From positions 418,161-482,160 of the forward strand of contig NZ_BAFT02000110.1 of assembly GCF_000308475.2 (NCBI RefSeq): DNA of 64,000 bases, given 5' to 3'. The DNA is from Nocardia brasiliensis NBRC 14402 (lineage in GTDB: Bacteria; Actinomycetota; Actinomycetes; Mycobacteriales; Mycobacteriaceae). The position numbers were made by a program, and so were the translations under genes. The first letter of the stretch is position 1; every line of letters begins with the position of its first letter. This document shows, piece after piece, positions 1 through 8,659 of this stretch. The notes below the pieces were generated by a model that was not told the DNA's origin, made no database searches, and saw nothing but the letters and a program-made list of their open reading frames with translations.

Positions 1-1
1 T

Positions 2-463
2 CGCCCCTGCGCTGAAGGTCATGCTGCCGCCGCAACCCCCGCCCTCGACGTGGTCGCCGTTTGCGACGCCTGCATTCTCGGCGCCCCCCGCACCGTGGAC
101 ACATCGTGCATTGCCGACGCGAATTGCAGTGGCGCCGCGGCCCACACCGCTGCCGCGACCTGCCCCGCTACCTCAGCGCGCGTTGCCGCCGCAGCCTCCG
201 CCGTGGCCACAGCCGACACCGCGGTCGAGTTCCGCCCGAGGGGCGAGGGTCATGTTGCTACCACAGCCTGCACCCTCGGCGGGGGCCTGGATTTGCGACG
301 GTGCCTGAGTGTCCGCGTAGCCTGCGTTTTCTACGCGAAATGCGTTGGTACCGTGGCCCACACTGCGGCTCCAACCCGTGCGGCGGACGTGGCCCGCACC
401 GTCTACGCAGCGTGCGTTGCCGACGCAGACTGCGTGGTGCCGCAGCCCACGCTGCGGACGTAG
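2..463 (+). CDS. Possible C-terminal part of an Ala/Cys-rich repeat protein cut by the left edge
   Basis: Frame 2 is open from the edge to a TAG at 461-463 and is rich in Ala, Val, Thr and Cys. It contains loosely repeated Cys-x-Ala-Asp-Ala-x-Cys motifs (near 105-130 and 405-435) and two Val-Ala-His-Thr-Ala-type segments. The underlying DNA repeats degenerately (about 109-157, 329-369 and 416-459), so several frames on both strands look open. No family is recognised. A similar Cys/Ala-rich tandem repeat lies inside the gene at 1526-3769. This may be the tail of a related protein, or decayed repeat DNA that codes for nothing. Confidence 0.2.
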   Translation, partial: RPCAEGHAAAATPALDVVAVCDACILGAPRTVDTSCIADANCSGAAAHTAAATCPATSARVAAAASAVATADTAVEFRPRGEGHVATTACTLGGGLDLRRCLSVRVACVFYAKCVGTVAHTAAPTRAADVARTVYAACVADADCVVPQPTLRT

Positions 464-1525
464 CCTGATTTGCCGCCGCGGCGTGCGTGGCTGACGGGAA
501 CGGCGTGGTGCGGCGGCCAGGATCGTGGACACAGTCCGCCTATGGGACGAAGGTTGTGCCGTAGACGGGACGCTCGTTCACGGCGGTCTGCTCGCAGAAG
601 GGCCTGCTCTCCCGACGTCGCTCGCATTTTAGAAGGAAGGAGGGCGGGGACCCAGGGCGCAGTGCGTTGCTGATTTCGGTGCTGTGATCGATCTGCATTC
701 TGCGTGAGATCTGTTGTACGGGAGTCGATTACAGCGACAAACTGCTTTGATACGGGCTGTCTGCCGAGGTGTGCTCGGCGGCCGTTCCGTCGCGGATGGG
801 TTGCCTTCCCGCTGGGTGTTGCAGCCTTAGCGTCCAGCCTTCTGGGGCGCGTATCTGCCGTGAGTGTCGATCGCTCTGCTGTTGCTGATAAGGGTGCCGT
901 GCTCGGTATGGGGGTCCAGCCTGGGGGTGTTGATCGATCGGTTCAGAAGAGGTTGCACTGTGTGCAGTGTCGGGGAGGGTGTGCAATGCACGGATACTTG
1001 CGTTGGCGTGCAACATATCTGTCCATTTGGACACCGTTGGTCGATTTCGGGCCGAGTTCGGTGGTCCGTTCATCGGAGGTAAACCGCTGGTCGACGGCAT
1101 TTGGCTGGGTGAGCGCCGCGTTCGTTGAGCGCGTAGTTACACATTTGTGATTTTTGCTCGCGAAGGGTGGCCGAGGAACGTTCCGGAGTGGGAGACTGGT
1201 GGCAGCCCCTGGTGCAGTGGGGGGGCCGCGCCAACCGTAACTGGCTGGTAGCGCACTGCGTCGCAGAAGTCCCTGAATTGGGCTGCACCCACAATGCTTT
1301 GGGGGTTCGCGGGGCACGCGAAGCTCGTCGGGCGGGAACCCATCTGGTGATGGATCCCGACCCAGGAGTTACTGATCGAGGTGATCGGCTCGCGGCCCGC
1401 GAACTCCCCCGTTCCACAGGTTGAGGAGTTGACGTGACCGGTCTTGTCCGGAGAGCTGGGCGTTTCGCGGGGCTCGATCATGCGCTACGTCCGGATTCAG
1501 GTGTCACTGACCGCTTTTCGGCGCG
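464..1525. other. Long stretch without a recognisable gene
   Basis: Open frames exist on both strands, but none has actinobacterial codon usage, a convincing ribosome binding site or a recognisable domain. Roughly 640-1160 is visibly poorer in G+C than the rest of the window. A 16-base string near 1272 (GAATTGGGCTGCACCC) recurs near the start of the next gene at about 1557, suggesting local duplication. No tRNA, clear terminator or mobile-element gene is seen. Confidence 0.5.
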
Positions 1526-3769
1526 TTGAGCGCCGAGTTGGCGCGGCTCGGCGCCGAATTGGGCTGCACCCTCGACCTCGACGCGGCCGCCTACCCGGAA
1601 CTGCGCGTCGAGTTCCTGGCAATGACCGCGGCGGCGCAGCGCGACTCGGGACGGTCCAGGGCGGACATCGTGAAACGTTGCGCGGGCCGGCCCGGCAAAC
1701 AGACGGTGTACAACTACGCCGGTGCCCCGGACTACCTGAGTTTCCCCAAACCTGAACTCCTGCAACGGTATCTGGTGCACTGCGGCCTCGCGCCCGAGCT
1801 GGTGCGGTTCGCGGTCGAGCGCTGCGCGGAGATCAGACGCAGGTATCCGGAGGCAGGCAAGCCCGGACCGCGCAAGCAGCAACCGGCCCCGCCGGAAAGC
1901 CTGGGCCACCACGCACCTGGGCGATCCGCGAGCGCCACCACGCAGATCAGTGGGATACCGGAATACGGTAGGCCGGAGGGCACCGGTCTCGGCACGCCCG
2001 ACCGTCCGGGTCTATGGCACGGATTGGCGCGATCATGCACGCCGCGAACAGGTTTCGCTGCGGTCGGCCAGCAGTTCATCACGCTGCTGTCGCCTGCGGT
2101 GTACGAGCCGTTCCCGGCGGAGGAGTGGCAGCCGGGCCGCAGAGCGACCGATGTCTCGCTGACTGACCGCTCCGGCCGCTGGGTGGGCAGTGCCGTGCGG
2201 GATTCGGGCGTGCGGATCTCACCGGGACGCATGGCCTTGCGGATGGTGCATGCGGAACTCGAAAGTGGTGTGCGGCACGACGATCACACCGCTGCAGCGA
2301 GCCTGGTGCGCCGGGCATACGACGCAGCCGGCATCGCCCTGCACACGCGGGCCGGAGAGCAGGCCGAAGCCGGAGTGCCGGTGCCGTTGAACCAGGCCGA
2401 ACCAGGCGACATTCTCATCCGACACGACGGCGGCCTCGCCCTGTATGCAGGCAGCGGCACGGCACTCTTGCTCGGCACCGGCAACCCGAATCCTCAACCG
2501 GTACAACCGGATCAAATCCGCACGACGCGCCGCATCACCTGGGCGTCGGTGCCCCTGCAGCACAGGCCGGACCTCCCGAGCGGGGCTCGTCCGGACTCCA
2601 ACCGCCAGCTCCCGGACCGGCCCCTGCGGCCGGTGAGCATCGCTTCCGACCCTGCCGACGTTGCGTCGTGCGCTGCTGACGGTGCGCTGTGCCGCGCCGA
2701 CGTTGCGTCGTGCGCTGCTGAGGGTGCGCTGTGCGCCGCCGACGTCGTGCCGAGTTATGCCGACGTTGCGCCGCCCCATCCTGTCGATCCGGAGGGCTGG
2801 AAGTCGGCGGACGAGCGTGAAGGGCGGTGGTCTACGGAACGGCTGGAGGGTTCGCGGTCGAACGAAGAGCCGCACAGTTCGGGGTCGGCGGAAGAGCCAG
2901 CGGGTTCGGGGTTGGTGGGAGAGCCGGAGGGGGCACGTTCGACGGAACAGGTTGTCGCAGCTTACGAGCGGGCGATGGGGGCGGCGAGTCGGCTGGTCGA
3001 GGTTGCGGGGCGGGCGGCGGTGCCGGGGTTGGCGGCGCTGCGGGCGGTTGATCGGCTGGTGTTTCCGTATGAGGGGTCGCAAGGGTGGCTGGTGCGTGCG
3101 GCGTTCGAGGCGATCGACCTGCCGTTGCCCGCCGAGATCAGGTTCGAGTTGCCGGTGATGGCGGTCGCGCTGCGGCGGCTGGCGGTGCGACCGGGCGACA
3201 TCGTGTTCACCGAGTCGGGCTTGCTCGGGATCTACGGCGAGTGTGGGGAGTTGGTGCATCTGGGGCCTGCGGGTACCCGTGCGGTCACCGATTTGCATCC
3301 GGCAGTGTACGCCGCCGCGTGGCGGGTGTCCGCGGTCCCGGCTCGAACGGGTTACGGGCTGGTGAGCGCGGTGACGATGGTCGAGCACGACGACGCGGGC
3401 CGTCTCATGCGGATCGACCGGCTCGGCGAACGTCGCAGCGGTAGACACAACCGGAGTCCGGAAACGGCCGAGGTCGTCGCGATGGTGATCGAGGTGGTGG
3501 AACAGGTCACGCGGCGCGGGGTAGTGCTGCCGCTCAGCTCCCGAGAGTTGTTCGCTGCAGCCAACTTTCGGGGTGGTGTCGAGTTCTCGCCAATGACCGC
3601 GGCATGGGATCCGCGGTGTGAGCCGGTGTATCCCCTGGATGCGTGTTTGCCCACCGCGCCCGACCAGGCACCAGCGAATCCTGCGACCGCGGCACAATTG
3701 TTCCTGGCCAGGTCCGGCTCGGCACAGTTGGCCCGGTGGGTCAGGCGGCCGAGGCCGGGAGTTGCATGA
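1526..3769 (+). CDS. HTH protein with two degenerate NlpC/P60-like domains
   Basis: A 747-residue protein read from TTG 1526, the first start after an in-frame stop at 1508-1510; ATG 1622 is the alternative. Residues 1-110 look like a helix-turn-helix module. Two later regions carry the skeleton of NlpC/P60 (C40) peptidases. The first, about 230-355, has an AEPGDILI strand followed by a GGLALYAGSG loop. The second, about 505-615, has VRPGDIVF followed by GLLGIYG. In both, the catalytic D-C-S-G-L motif and the His before the glycine-rich strand are absent, so the domains look inactive. Between them, about 370-475, lie tandem repeats: Ala-Asp-Val-Ala-Ser-Cys units, then Gly/Glu/Ser units. The family assignment is inference. 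The gene's 3' end is duplicated downstream. Confidence 0.6.
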   Translation: MSAELARLGAELGCTLDLDAAAYPELRVEFLAMTAAAQRDSGRSRADIVKRCAGRPGKQTVYNYAGAPDYLSFPKPELLQRYLVHCGLAPELVRFAVERCAEIRRRYPEAGKPGPRKQQPAPPESLGHHAPGRSASATTQISGIPEYGRPEGTGLGTPDRPGLWHGLARSCTPRTGFAAVGQQFITLLSPAVYEPFPAEEWQPGRRATDVSLTDRSGRWVGSAVRDSGVRISPGRMALRMVHAELESGVRHDDHTAAASLVRRAYDAAGIALHTRAGEQAEAGVPVPLNQAEPGDILIRHDGGLALYAGSGTALLLGTGNPNPQPVQPDQIRTTRRITWASVPLQHRPDLPSGARPDSNRQLPDRPLRPVSIASDPADVASCAADGALCRADVASCAAEGALCAADVVPSYADVAPPHPVDPEGWKSADEREGRWSTERLEGSRSNEEPHSSGSAEEPAGSGLVGEPEGARSTEQVVAAYERAMGAASRLVEVAGRAAVPGLAALRAVDRLVFPYEGSQGWLVRAAFEAIDLPLPAEIRFELPVMAVALRRLAVRPGDIVFTESGLLGIYGECGELVHLGPAGTRAVTDLHPAVYAAAWRVSAVPARTGYGLVSAVTMVEHDDAGRLMRIDRLGERRSGRHNRSPETAEVVAMVIEVVEQVTRRGVVLPLSSRELFAAANFRGGVEFSPMTAAWDPRCEPVYPLDACLPTAPDQAPANPATAAQLFLARSGSAQLARWVRRPRPGVA

Positions 3770-4210
3770 GCGGAATCCCCTGTGTGCCCTTGTTCATGTG
3801 GCATGTGGAGACTCCAGCGGCAGCTTCGCAGGGCTCGGACCGCGTCGGCAGCGGCGAGTCCGCGATCGCGGCGCAGCTGGTGCTGGCCAGATCGGGGACG
3901 ACATCGCGAGCGCGTTGGGTCAGGCGGCTCAGGCCAGGAGCCGTGTGGGAGGAATCCTTTGAGCCCCAGTTCGTGTGCGTGTGGAGACTCCGGTGGCAGC
4001 TTCGCGAGGCTTGGACTGCGGCGGCAGCGGCGAGTCCCCCTGTGGTGCAGTGGGTGCCAGGTCGGGCACGGTGTCGCTTGCGTGGTGACGTCAAGCGGCG
4101 GAAGACCGGAGTCGCGTGAGCGAAACTCGTTGTTTCCCAGTTCGTGTGGCGTGTGGAGCGGTTGGGTGGTGGCCTTTTGGGCAGGTCGGCCTCGCTCGGG
4201 CCGCGGTGAC
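3674..4210. repeat. Three degenerate ~180-bp tandem copies of the upstream gene's 3' end
   Basis: Units begin at 3674, 3854 and 4030, each opening with GCGARTCC and containing a GTGGAGACTCC or GTGTGGAGCGG segment at matching positions. The first unit overlaps the end of the CDS 1526-3769. Its terminal Pro-Gly-Val-Ala-stop reappears as Thr-Gly-Val-Ala-stop in unit 3, and unit 2 has lost the stop. The units therefore look like decayed duplications of the coding 3' end rather than independent genes. Confidence 0.75.
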
Positions 4211-4654
4211 TTGGTTGGTACCTCGTTGTCGCTTGGGCCGCGGTGACTGCGGGCAGCTCGGCGTCGCTCGGACCGCGCCGACTCGGTGCGACTCATGCGA
4301 TGCTCGAAGCCATTCTTCGAACTTGCCGACCGTTTTGGGCGTAGCGGCTACCTGTGATGGTGTTGCACGTCAATGGTCGGGTGCGTCGACTGGTGCGCTG
4401 AGTCAGGTTGGGCGGTGGAGGTTTTGGGGAGTGGCGATTCTCGTGCCGGTGCGGCCGTCCAGGTTGCGCGCCGGACTGATGTGCCGAGTTTGGTTGGGCT
4501 CAGCCCGTTTTAAGTGCGGGGGCTACCCGTGAGGGCGTAGCCGTCCCAGGTTGGCGCGTTGTGCGGGGGCGTCGAGTTCGTTTGGGCGGTATGGGTTTTA
4601 GGTGTGGTGGGCTACCAGTGATGTGTAGCCCTTCCCGGGTTTGCACCCGGATCA
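4211..4654. other. Gene-free repeat-flanking sequence
   Basis: No credible coding frame. The sequence is G/T-rich on the + strand with short internal similarities (TTGGTTGGTACCTCG, GTGGGCTACC). GTGGGCTACC recurs in inverted sense near 5440, suggesting this stretch is an outer, more decayed continuation of the inverted repeat at 4655-5353. Confidence 0.4.
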
Positions 4655-5353
4655 TGCTGGGCGCTTCGTGTGCCGTACCCGGCTGTAGGTGCAGGTCAGG
4701 TGCGTGGTGTCTCGTTCCGGGGTGGTCGACTGGCTGTGGTTGCGGCTCGAGCGGCGTGGGATAGGGGGAGGTTGGGTTGTCTGGACCAAGCGACAGATAG
4801 GTGGGAGGTCCACAGAGTTTCGATACGGTTCACAGGGGTTGTAGCTGCTGTGAAGCGTATGGAAGCTCTGTGAAGCCTCGGGTCGTGCTGTTGCGCGCAG
4901 AGGATCTCGCCGAGAACGCGGGGCAACTAGTGGGGTATGTACCAAGCGACAGCTTGGTGCGGGTCGACACTCGGAAACCCCACAGCTGCACCAGTTTTGG
5001 GATCTGAACCCTTCATATCGCCCAGAACTGGTGCGGATTCCGGGAACTGGGGCGGATTCCGAGAACTGGTGGGGGATCCCGGGAACTGGTGGGGGATCCC
5101 GGGAACTGGTGGGGGATCCCGAGAGCTAGTGGAGATTCCAGGAACTGGTGCGAGTCCGGGACCTGGTAGCGATCCAACGAACTGGTGTGCGTCCGAGAAC
5201 TGGTGCGGATCCCAAAAGCCCCCGCAGACCGCCCCACCCGCCCCCGAGAGGGACGCTCGAGAACGGCACCACAGCCAGGCGACCACGCGGGGACGAGACA
5301 CCGCGCGTCTGACCTGCGCCTACAGCGGGGAAGGCCACCTGACGCGCCCAGCA
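4655..5353. repeat. Imperfect ~97-bp inverted repeats enclosing a ~700-bp element
   Basis: The left arm (4655-4751) and the reverse complement of the right arm (5256-5353) match at roughly four of five positions. Both begin TGCTGGGCGC, share GCTGTAGG, GCAGGTCAG, GGTGTCTCGT and TGGCTGTGGT, and end CTCGAG. The enclosed part has no transposase-like frame. It holds a direct repeat of ACCAAGCGACAG (about 4788 and 4941), a perfect hairpin 4941-4958, a 13-of-14 hairpin 4988-5034 and a tandem array. It may be a non-autonomous element or the relic of a large palindrome. Confidence 0.75.
5025..5213. repeat. Ten-unit tandem array, 18-20 bp period
   Basis: Units resembling GAACTGGTGSGGATYCC start at 5025, 5044, 5063, 5083, 5103, 5123, 5142, 5160, 5179 and 5197. 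The middle units are near-identical 20-mers. The first unit is also the right arm of a hairpin whose left arm is 4988-5001. There are no unique spacers, so this is not a CRISPR. The varying period is not a multiple of three, arguing against coding. Confidence 0.85.
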
Positions 5354-5420
5354 CTATCCATGTAACTCCCGCGGCAGGAACAACAAACTGAGCTGGCAAA
5401 CTTCGGCAGCCAGCCCACCA

Positions 5421-5500
5421 CCCCAACGCAACGTTCTCTCCGGTAGCCCACCTCCCCAGCGCAACGTTCTCTCCGGCAGTCAACTGCCCAAACGCAACAC
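5421..5500. repeat. Short direct repeats, 33-bp period
   Basis: Two 33-bp units (5421-5453 and 5454-5486) share CGCAACGTTCTCTCCGG, and a third partial unit begins at 5487. They lie just outside the right arm of the inverted repeat and probably belong to the same decayed repeat complex. Confidence 0.65.
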
Positions 5501-6300
5501 CCCGCCCGGGAAACCCATCGCACCCACCCGAAATACTTCCACCCGATCATAATCGTGCCCGATTATTCCCCGCCGACCATTCTCCCACTCAAGTTTCAAT
5601 GGAACCGGACGATCCGGCATAAATAAGACCGAGCCCGGAATGCTGAGGGTGGACCTCCGCTTGCGGACGGAAGCCCACCGGTTTCACCCCGATTCTCGGT
5701 CACATTCCCTGTTTGAGTCCGGGGGGAGTCGGCGCGCGAGGAGATCGCCGCGCTCAACTCGCCGTCCAGTGAACCACGGACCAGGGGTCGGAACAACCCT
5801 GACATGTGTGCGGCAGTGCTGTCCTGGATGTGTCCATCCCGGTCCCAGCTTCCAAAAGCACTGGTAAACGCCAATTTTGGACCAGTCCAAATGGTCTTGA
5901 AGTCGACCGCGCTGCCTTGCTTAGGTTGTCAGCACGAGTTAATTGGAATCGTTGGGGAATTCCAATTGAAGCCCGCACCTCGTTGGAATAGTCGGACTCG
6001 ATGTCACGTCCAATTCGGATCCGGTCAACGCTGGAACACTTCTCTCCGGGTTCGGAACGGTCCAGTAGGAACGGTTCAAAACAAACGTTGAAACCCGGCC
6101 GTTTTTAGTTATGCTCGTGATCGCCTTCCGGTCCGGCGAGGCGGGCGAACTCCGACAAACTTGCGGATCGGGTTCGCCGGTAATTCGAACGTGCACTTGG
6201 TTGTGTGCTGGTCACATTCCCTGAAGATTCACGAGTCCGTTGTTCGGCGGGCTGACGCGGTCCTGGAACACGGATGCCACACGAGGAGAACAACACAGAG
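5501..6300. other. Intergenic region with two perfect inverted repeats
   Basis: No convincing gene. Two perfect dyads stand out: TTTGGAC-CA-GTCCAAA at 5876-5891, and AATTGGAAT with its complement ATTCCAATT at 5941-5949 and 5959-5967. Further single CCAATT or TTGGAAT motifs occur near 5871, 5983 and 6010. The dyads are relatively A+T-rich for this genome and resemble regulator binding sites or hairpins, but no adjacent regulator gene identifies a ligand. Confidence 0.5.
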
Positions 6301-6744
6301 ATGCTGAATTCACACCGACATCCCGCGGACGACGCCGAGCGCCTCGGCGCCGTCCCAGATCAGGTGCACCCCACGGTAGTGCCGCTGCCACCGGCCGAGC
6401 CGCAACCGGGGGCTCACGCCGAGGACCAGCACAGCTGCGGTCACGAGCCGCCGTTGGCGCCACTCCCCGCGCCGATGGTCGTCGAGCGGCCCGCGACCTT
6501 CCGTGCGCTGACACGACGAGCCAAGGTCGACCTCCGGTTGGTCGCGGGCAGCGCGTTCACGGCCGCGACGTTCACCCAGTTGGCCGGACACGGCTGGCCG
6601 GACGACGGACTGGAAACGACGATGGCAGGTAGCGCGGCGCTGTTCGCGGCGCGCACCGCGTGGCCGATCCTCCGCGCGGTATGGCGGTACTGCGGACCCG
6701 AGGAGATCTCTCTCCGCATCCGCTTCCGTGGTCCGCGCAGCTGA
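6301..6744 (+). CDS. Hypothetical protein ahead of ctaJ
   Basis: A 147-residue protein of unrecognised family. The N-terminal half is polar and rich in Pro, His and Glu. The C-terminal half (about 75-135) is Ala-rich with two moderately hydrophobic stretches that could be membrane-associated helices, ending in a basic tail. ATG 6301 is preferred because GAGGAG lies about 12 bases upstream; an in-frame ATG at 6274 would place that motif inside the gene. It lies in the same direction as ctaJ, 113 bases further on. I do not assign a function. Confidence 0.6.
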   Translation: MLNSHRHPADDAERLGAVPDQVHPTVVPLPPAEPQPGAHAEDQHSCGHEPPLAPLPAPMVVERPATFRALTRRAKVDLRLVAGSAFTAATFTQLAGHGWPDDGLETTMAGSAALFAARTAWPILRAVWRYCGPEEISLRIRFRGPRS

Positions 6745-6857
6745 GCGCGCGGCCGGGGGCGGGCAAACCGCCCGCCCTCGGCGCGTCGTCGCTCGACACG
6801 ACGGGGTCGGGACGACCAGAAGGCGAACTACTACACAGCATCGTCTACCGTTGGACT

Positions 6858-7160
6858 GTGAGCATTCTCGAGACAGTGCTGATCTTCGGCGGCATCCCGC
6901 TGGTGATTTATGGCGCCATCGCCGGATTGTCGTATCTCGGTAAGCCACTCGCTGGTGAGAAGCCGGCCCACTACGACCTCGGTCAGCAGTGGACCTCGGC
7001 GCCGGTGCTGTGGAGTGCGACCGACGAGGTGACCTCGGCGGTTCATCACGAAAGGGCAGAGGAGGCGCACGGCGGGCATGCGGAGCCGCATGGTCACCAC
7101 GCGGCCATCGACGCCCCCAAGGCGGAGCTGATCGGAGGCCGGGCAAGTGGCAAGTTCTAA
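6858..7160 (+). CDS. ctaJ: aa3-type cytochrome oxidase accessory subunit CtaJ
   Basis: A small 100-residue protein with one N-terminal membrane helix (about residues 3-25), then a soluble segment beginning Tyr-Leu-Gly-Lys with a YDLGQQWTSAPVLWSA stretch, and a His-rich tail. That layout matches CtaJ, a small subunit found with the cytochrome bcc-aa3 supercomplex of mycobacteria and relatives. GTG 6858 starts directly at the membrane helix. The 3' end overlaps the DUF5130 gene by 14 bases, implying coupled translation; the same pair is neighbours in mycobacteria as I remember it. Family assignment is from memory of the conserved pattern. Confidence 0.7.
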   Translation: MSILETVLIFGGIPLVIYGAIAGLSYLGKPLAGEKPAHYDLGQQWTSAPVLWSATDEVTSAVHHERAEEAHGGHAEPHGHHAAIDAPKAELIGGRASGKF

Positions 7161-7611
7161 GTGGCCCGCGGTGGTCGAGGCCGACCTGCCGCACGGGTAC
7201 GTCGTCACCAGCAGCGGACGCGTGTCCGGCGTGCACGAGGCCGGTGACGTGTTCAAGGAAGCCCCGTTCAGCGATGACGAGCGGCTGGCCATCGACAACG
7301 TGCTCACCGAGGCGACCCGCGCGACCAAGGTGCGGTTCAACATCTACATCGGCGATCTCGGCACCGACCCGGCAGCCGGCGCGGATGCGATCTTCCCCTC
7401 GACCCCCGAGGCGCCCGCTTCGGTGCTCATCGCGGTCTCGCCCAACGACAAGGCGATCGAGGTGCGCTCCGGCCGCGCGGTCGCCGACCGCGCGAACGAC
7501 CGCGTCTGCCAGCTCGGCGTCACCGCCGCGCTCAGCTCGTTCCGGCAGGGCCAGCTGATCGACGGGCTGGTTTCGGCGGTGCGCGTGATGGCCGCCGCCA
7601 TCGGCCGCTGA
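7147..7611 (+). CDS. DUF5130 (TPM-like) protein
   Basis: A 154-residue protein corresponding to the mycobacterial Rv2468c-type DUF5130 family, which resembles TPM/Psb32-fold proteins. Visible family signs are the RFNIYIGDLG strand, the IEVRSGRAVADR segment and a C-terminal helix. GTG 7147 sits inside the end of ctaJ, so the two are probably one transcription unit. Biochemical function is unknown; the conserved neighbourhood with CtaJ and aminopeptidase N is the main contextual clue. A perfect hairpin at 7682-7716 follows. Confidence 0.75.
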   Translation: MASSKWPAVVEADLPHGYVVTSSGRVSGVHEAGDVFKEAPFSDDERLAIDNVLTEATRATKVRFNIYIGDLGTDPAAGADAIFPSTPEAPASVLIAVSPNDKAIEVRSGRAVADRANDRVCQLGVTAALSSFRQGQLIDGLVSAVRVMAAAIGR

Positions 7612-7681
7612 CAATCCGAAACCGCCACCGCGCCTGAGCCTTACCGCCGGCGCGGCACGGCGAAAGCACGAGCGTGTTCTT

Positions 7682-7716
7682 CCGGCGCGCACACCTCAGC
7701 AGGGTGTGCGCGCCGG
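7682..7716 (+). terminator. Intrinsic-type terminator after DUF5130 gene
   Basis: Perfect 14-bp arms (CCGGCGCGCACACC and its complement) around a 7-base loop, followed by TTTCGTTT. It lies 70 bases after the DUF5130 stop. Confidence 0.75.
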
Positions 7717-7820
7717 TTTCGTTTGCCCACTCCACGGTGCGCAGACGCGGTCCGATTTTTTTCGGCAAGCACAAGAACTTGGGCTTGTTGGTCGTGGCCT
7801 CGCTCGCGCACCTTGGGAAT

Positions 7821-8618
7821 ATGCAGATTCTTGTCACGGGAGCCACCGGAAACATCGGCCGCAAGGTCGTCGACCACCTCGTCGCGGCCGGGGCGCACAA
7901 CGTGCGAGCGCTCACCAACAACCCGGCGCGTGCGGCGCTGCCCCCGGGTGTCGAAGTCGCCGAGGGCTATCTCGGACGGGTGTCCACTCTGCCCGCCGCC
8001 TTCGAGGGGGTGGACCGGATGTACCTCGCACCGTTGCTGGACACCATCGATGAGGTGGTGGCACTGGCGAAGGAGGCGGGCGTCGGGCAGATCGTGGATC
8101 TCTCCGGCGAAGCGCATTGGACGCCGATCGCCACGGCCGTAGAGAATTCGGGTCTGGACTGGACGCACCTGTTCACCGGCGACTTCATCGAGAACTCCAC
8201 CATCTGGACAGATCAGATCCGCGCGTCCGACGAGATCCTCGATCCGTTCCCCGAGGTCGCGAGCACGCCGATCACGATGGACGATATCGCGCGCGTCGCC
8301 GCGGCGGTCCTGCTCTCCGACGGTCACGCGGGCCGGACCTATGAGCTGACCGGGCCGGAGGCGCTCACCCGCGCCGAGCGCATCCAGCAGATCGGCACGG
8401 CACTCGGACGGACCCTCACGGTACGAAAGGTGTCCCGTGCGGAGGCGATCGCGATCTTCGCCCGCAGCATGGGGGACGGGGCCGAGTGGTACGTGGACGC
8501 GACCGGCTCGATGCTGGGCTGGCAGCCCGAACCGACCACTGCCGTCGCGGATCTCACCGGCAGCCCCGCCACCACCTTCGCGAGCTGGGCCGCCGCCAAC
8601 ACCGCCGCGTTCAGCTGA
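7821..8618 (+). CDS. NmrA-like NAD(P)H-binding oxidoreductase
   Basis: A 265-residue atypical short-chain dehydrogenase of the NmrA/NAD(P)H-binding type. It opens with a Rossmann nucleotide-binding motif, MQILVTGATGNIGRKV, and lacks the classical Tyr-x3-Lys catalytic pair. Such proteins act as quinone or aldehyde reductases or as redox sensors; the substrate cannot be read here. ATG 7821 places the Rossmann strand at residue 1. The frame is open upstream to 7674, but that part overlaps the terminator and is unlikely to be translated. It converges on pepN across a strong hairpin. Confidence 0.8.
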   Translation: MQILVTGATGNIGRKVVDHLVAAGAHNVRALTNNPARAALPPGVEVAEGYLGRVSTLPAAFEGVDRMYLAPLLDTIDEVVALAKEAGVGQIVDLSGEAHWTPIATAVENSGLDWTHLFTGDFIENSTIWTDQIRASDEILDPFPEVASTPITMDDIARVAAAVLLSDGHAGRTYELTGPEALTRAERIQQIGTALGRTLTVRKVSRAEAIAIFARSMGDGAEWYVDATGSMLGWQPEPTTAVADLTGSPATTFASWAAANTAAFS

Positions 8619-8626
8619 ATGATGAA

Positions 8627-8652
8627 GGCCCCCGCCCCGGCGGGCGGGGGCC
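8627..8652. terminator. Bidirectional terminator between NmrA-like gene and pepN
   Basis: Perfect 11-bp arms GGCCCCCGCCC and GGGCGGGGGCC around CGGC, exactly between two convergent stop codons. Confidence 0.85.
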
Positions 8653-8659
8653 ACGACTG

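Noticed and set aside
173..532. Minus-strand frame at the left edge
   Set aside because: Arises from the same degenerate repeat DNA as the plus-strand frame; no better codon use or start.
704..1150. 148-residue protein
   Set aside because: Third codon positions are not G/C-rich as in all real genes here, and no family features are seen.
2219..3697. 492-codon minus-strand frame opposite the HTH/NlpC-like gene
   Set aside because: Arg/Pro/His-rich composition and no motif, while the plus-strand frame has HTH and PGDI segments.
5025..5213. CRISPR array
   Set aside because: Units are head-to-tail without unique spacers and no cas genes are present; a simple tandem repeat.
4655..5353. Insertion sequence with transposase
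   Set aside because: Inverted repeats are present, but the interior has no transposase-like frame or DDE-type motif and no clear target duplication.
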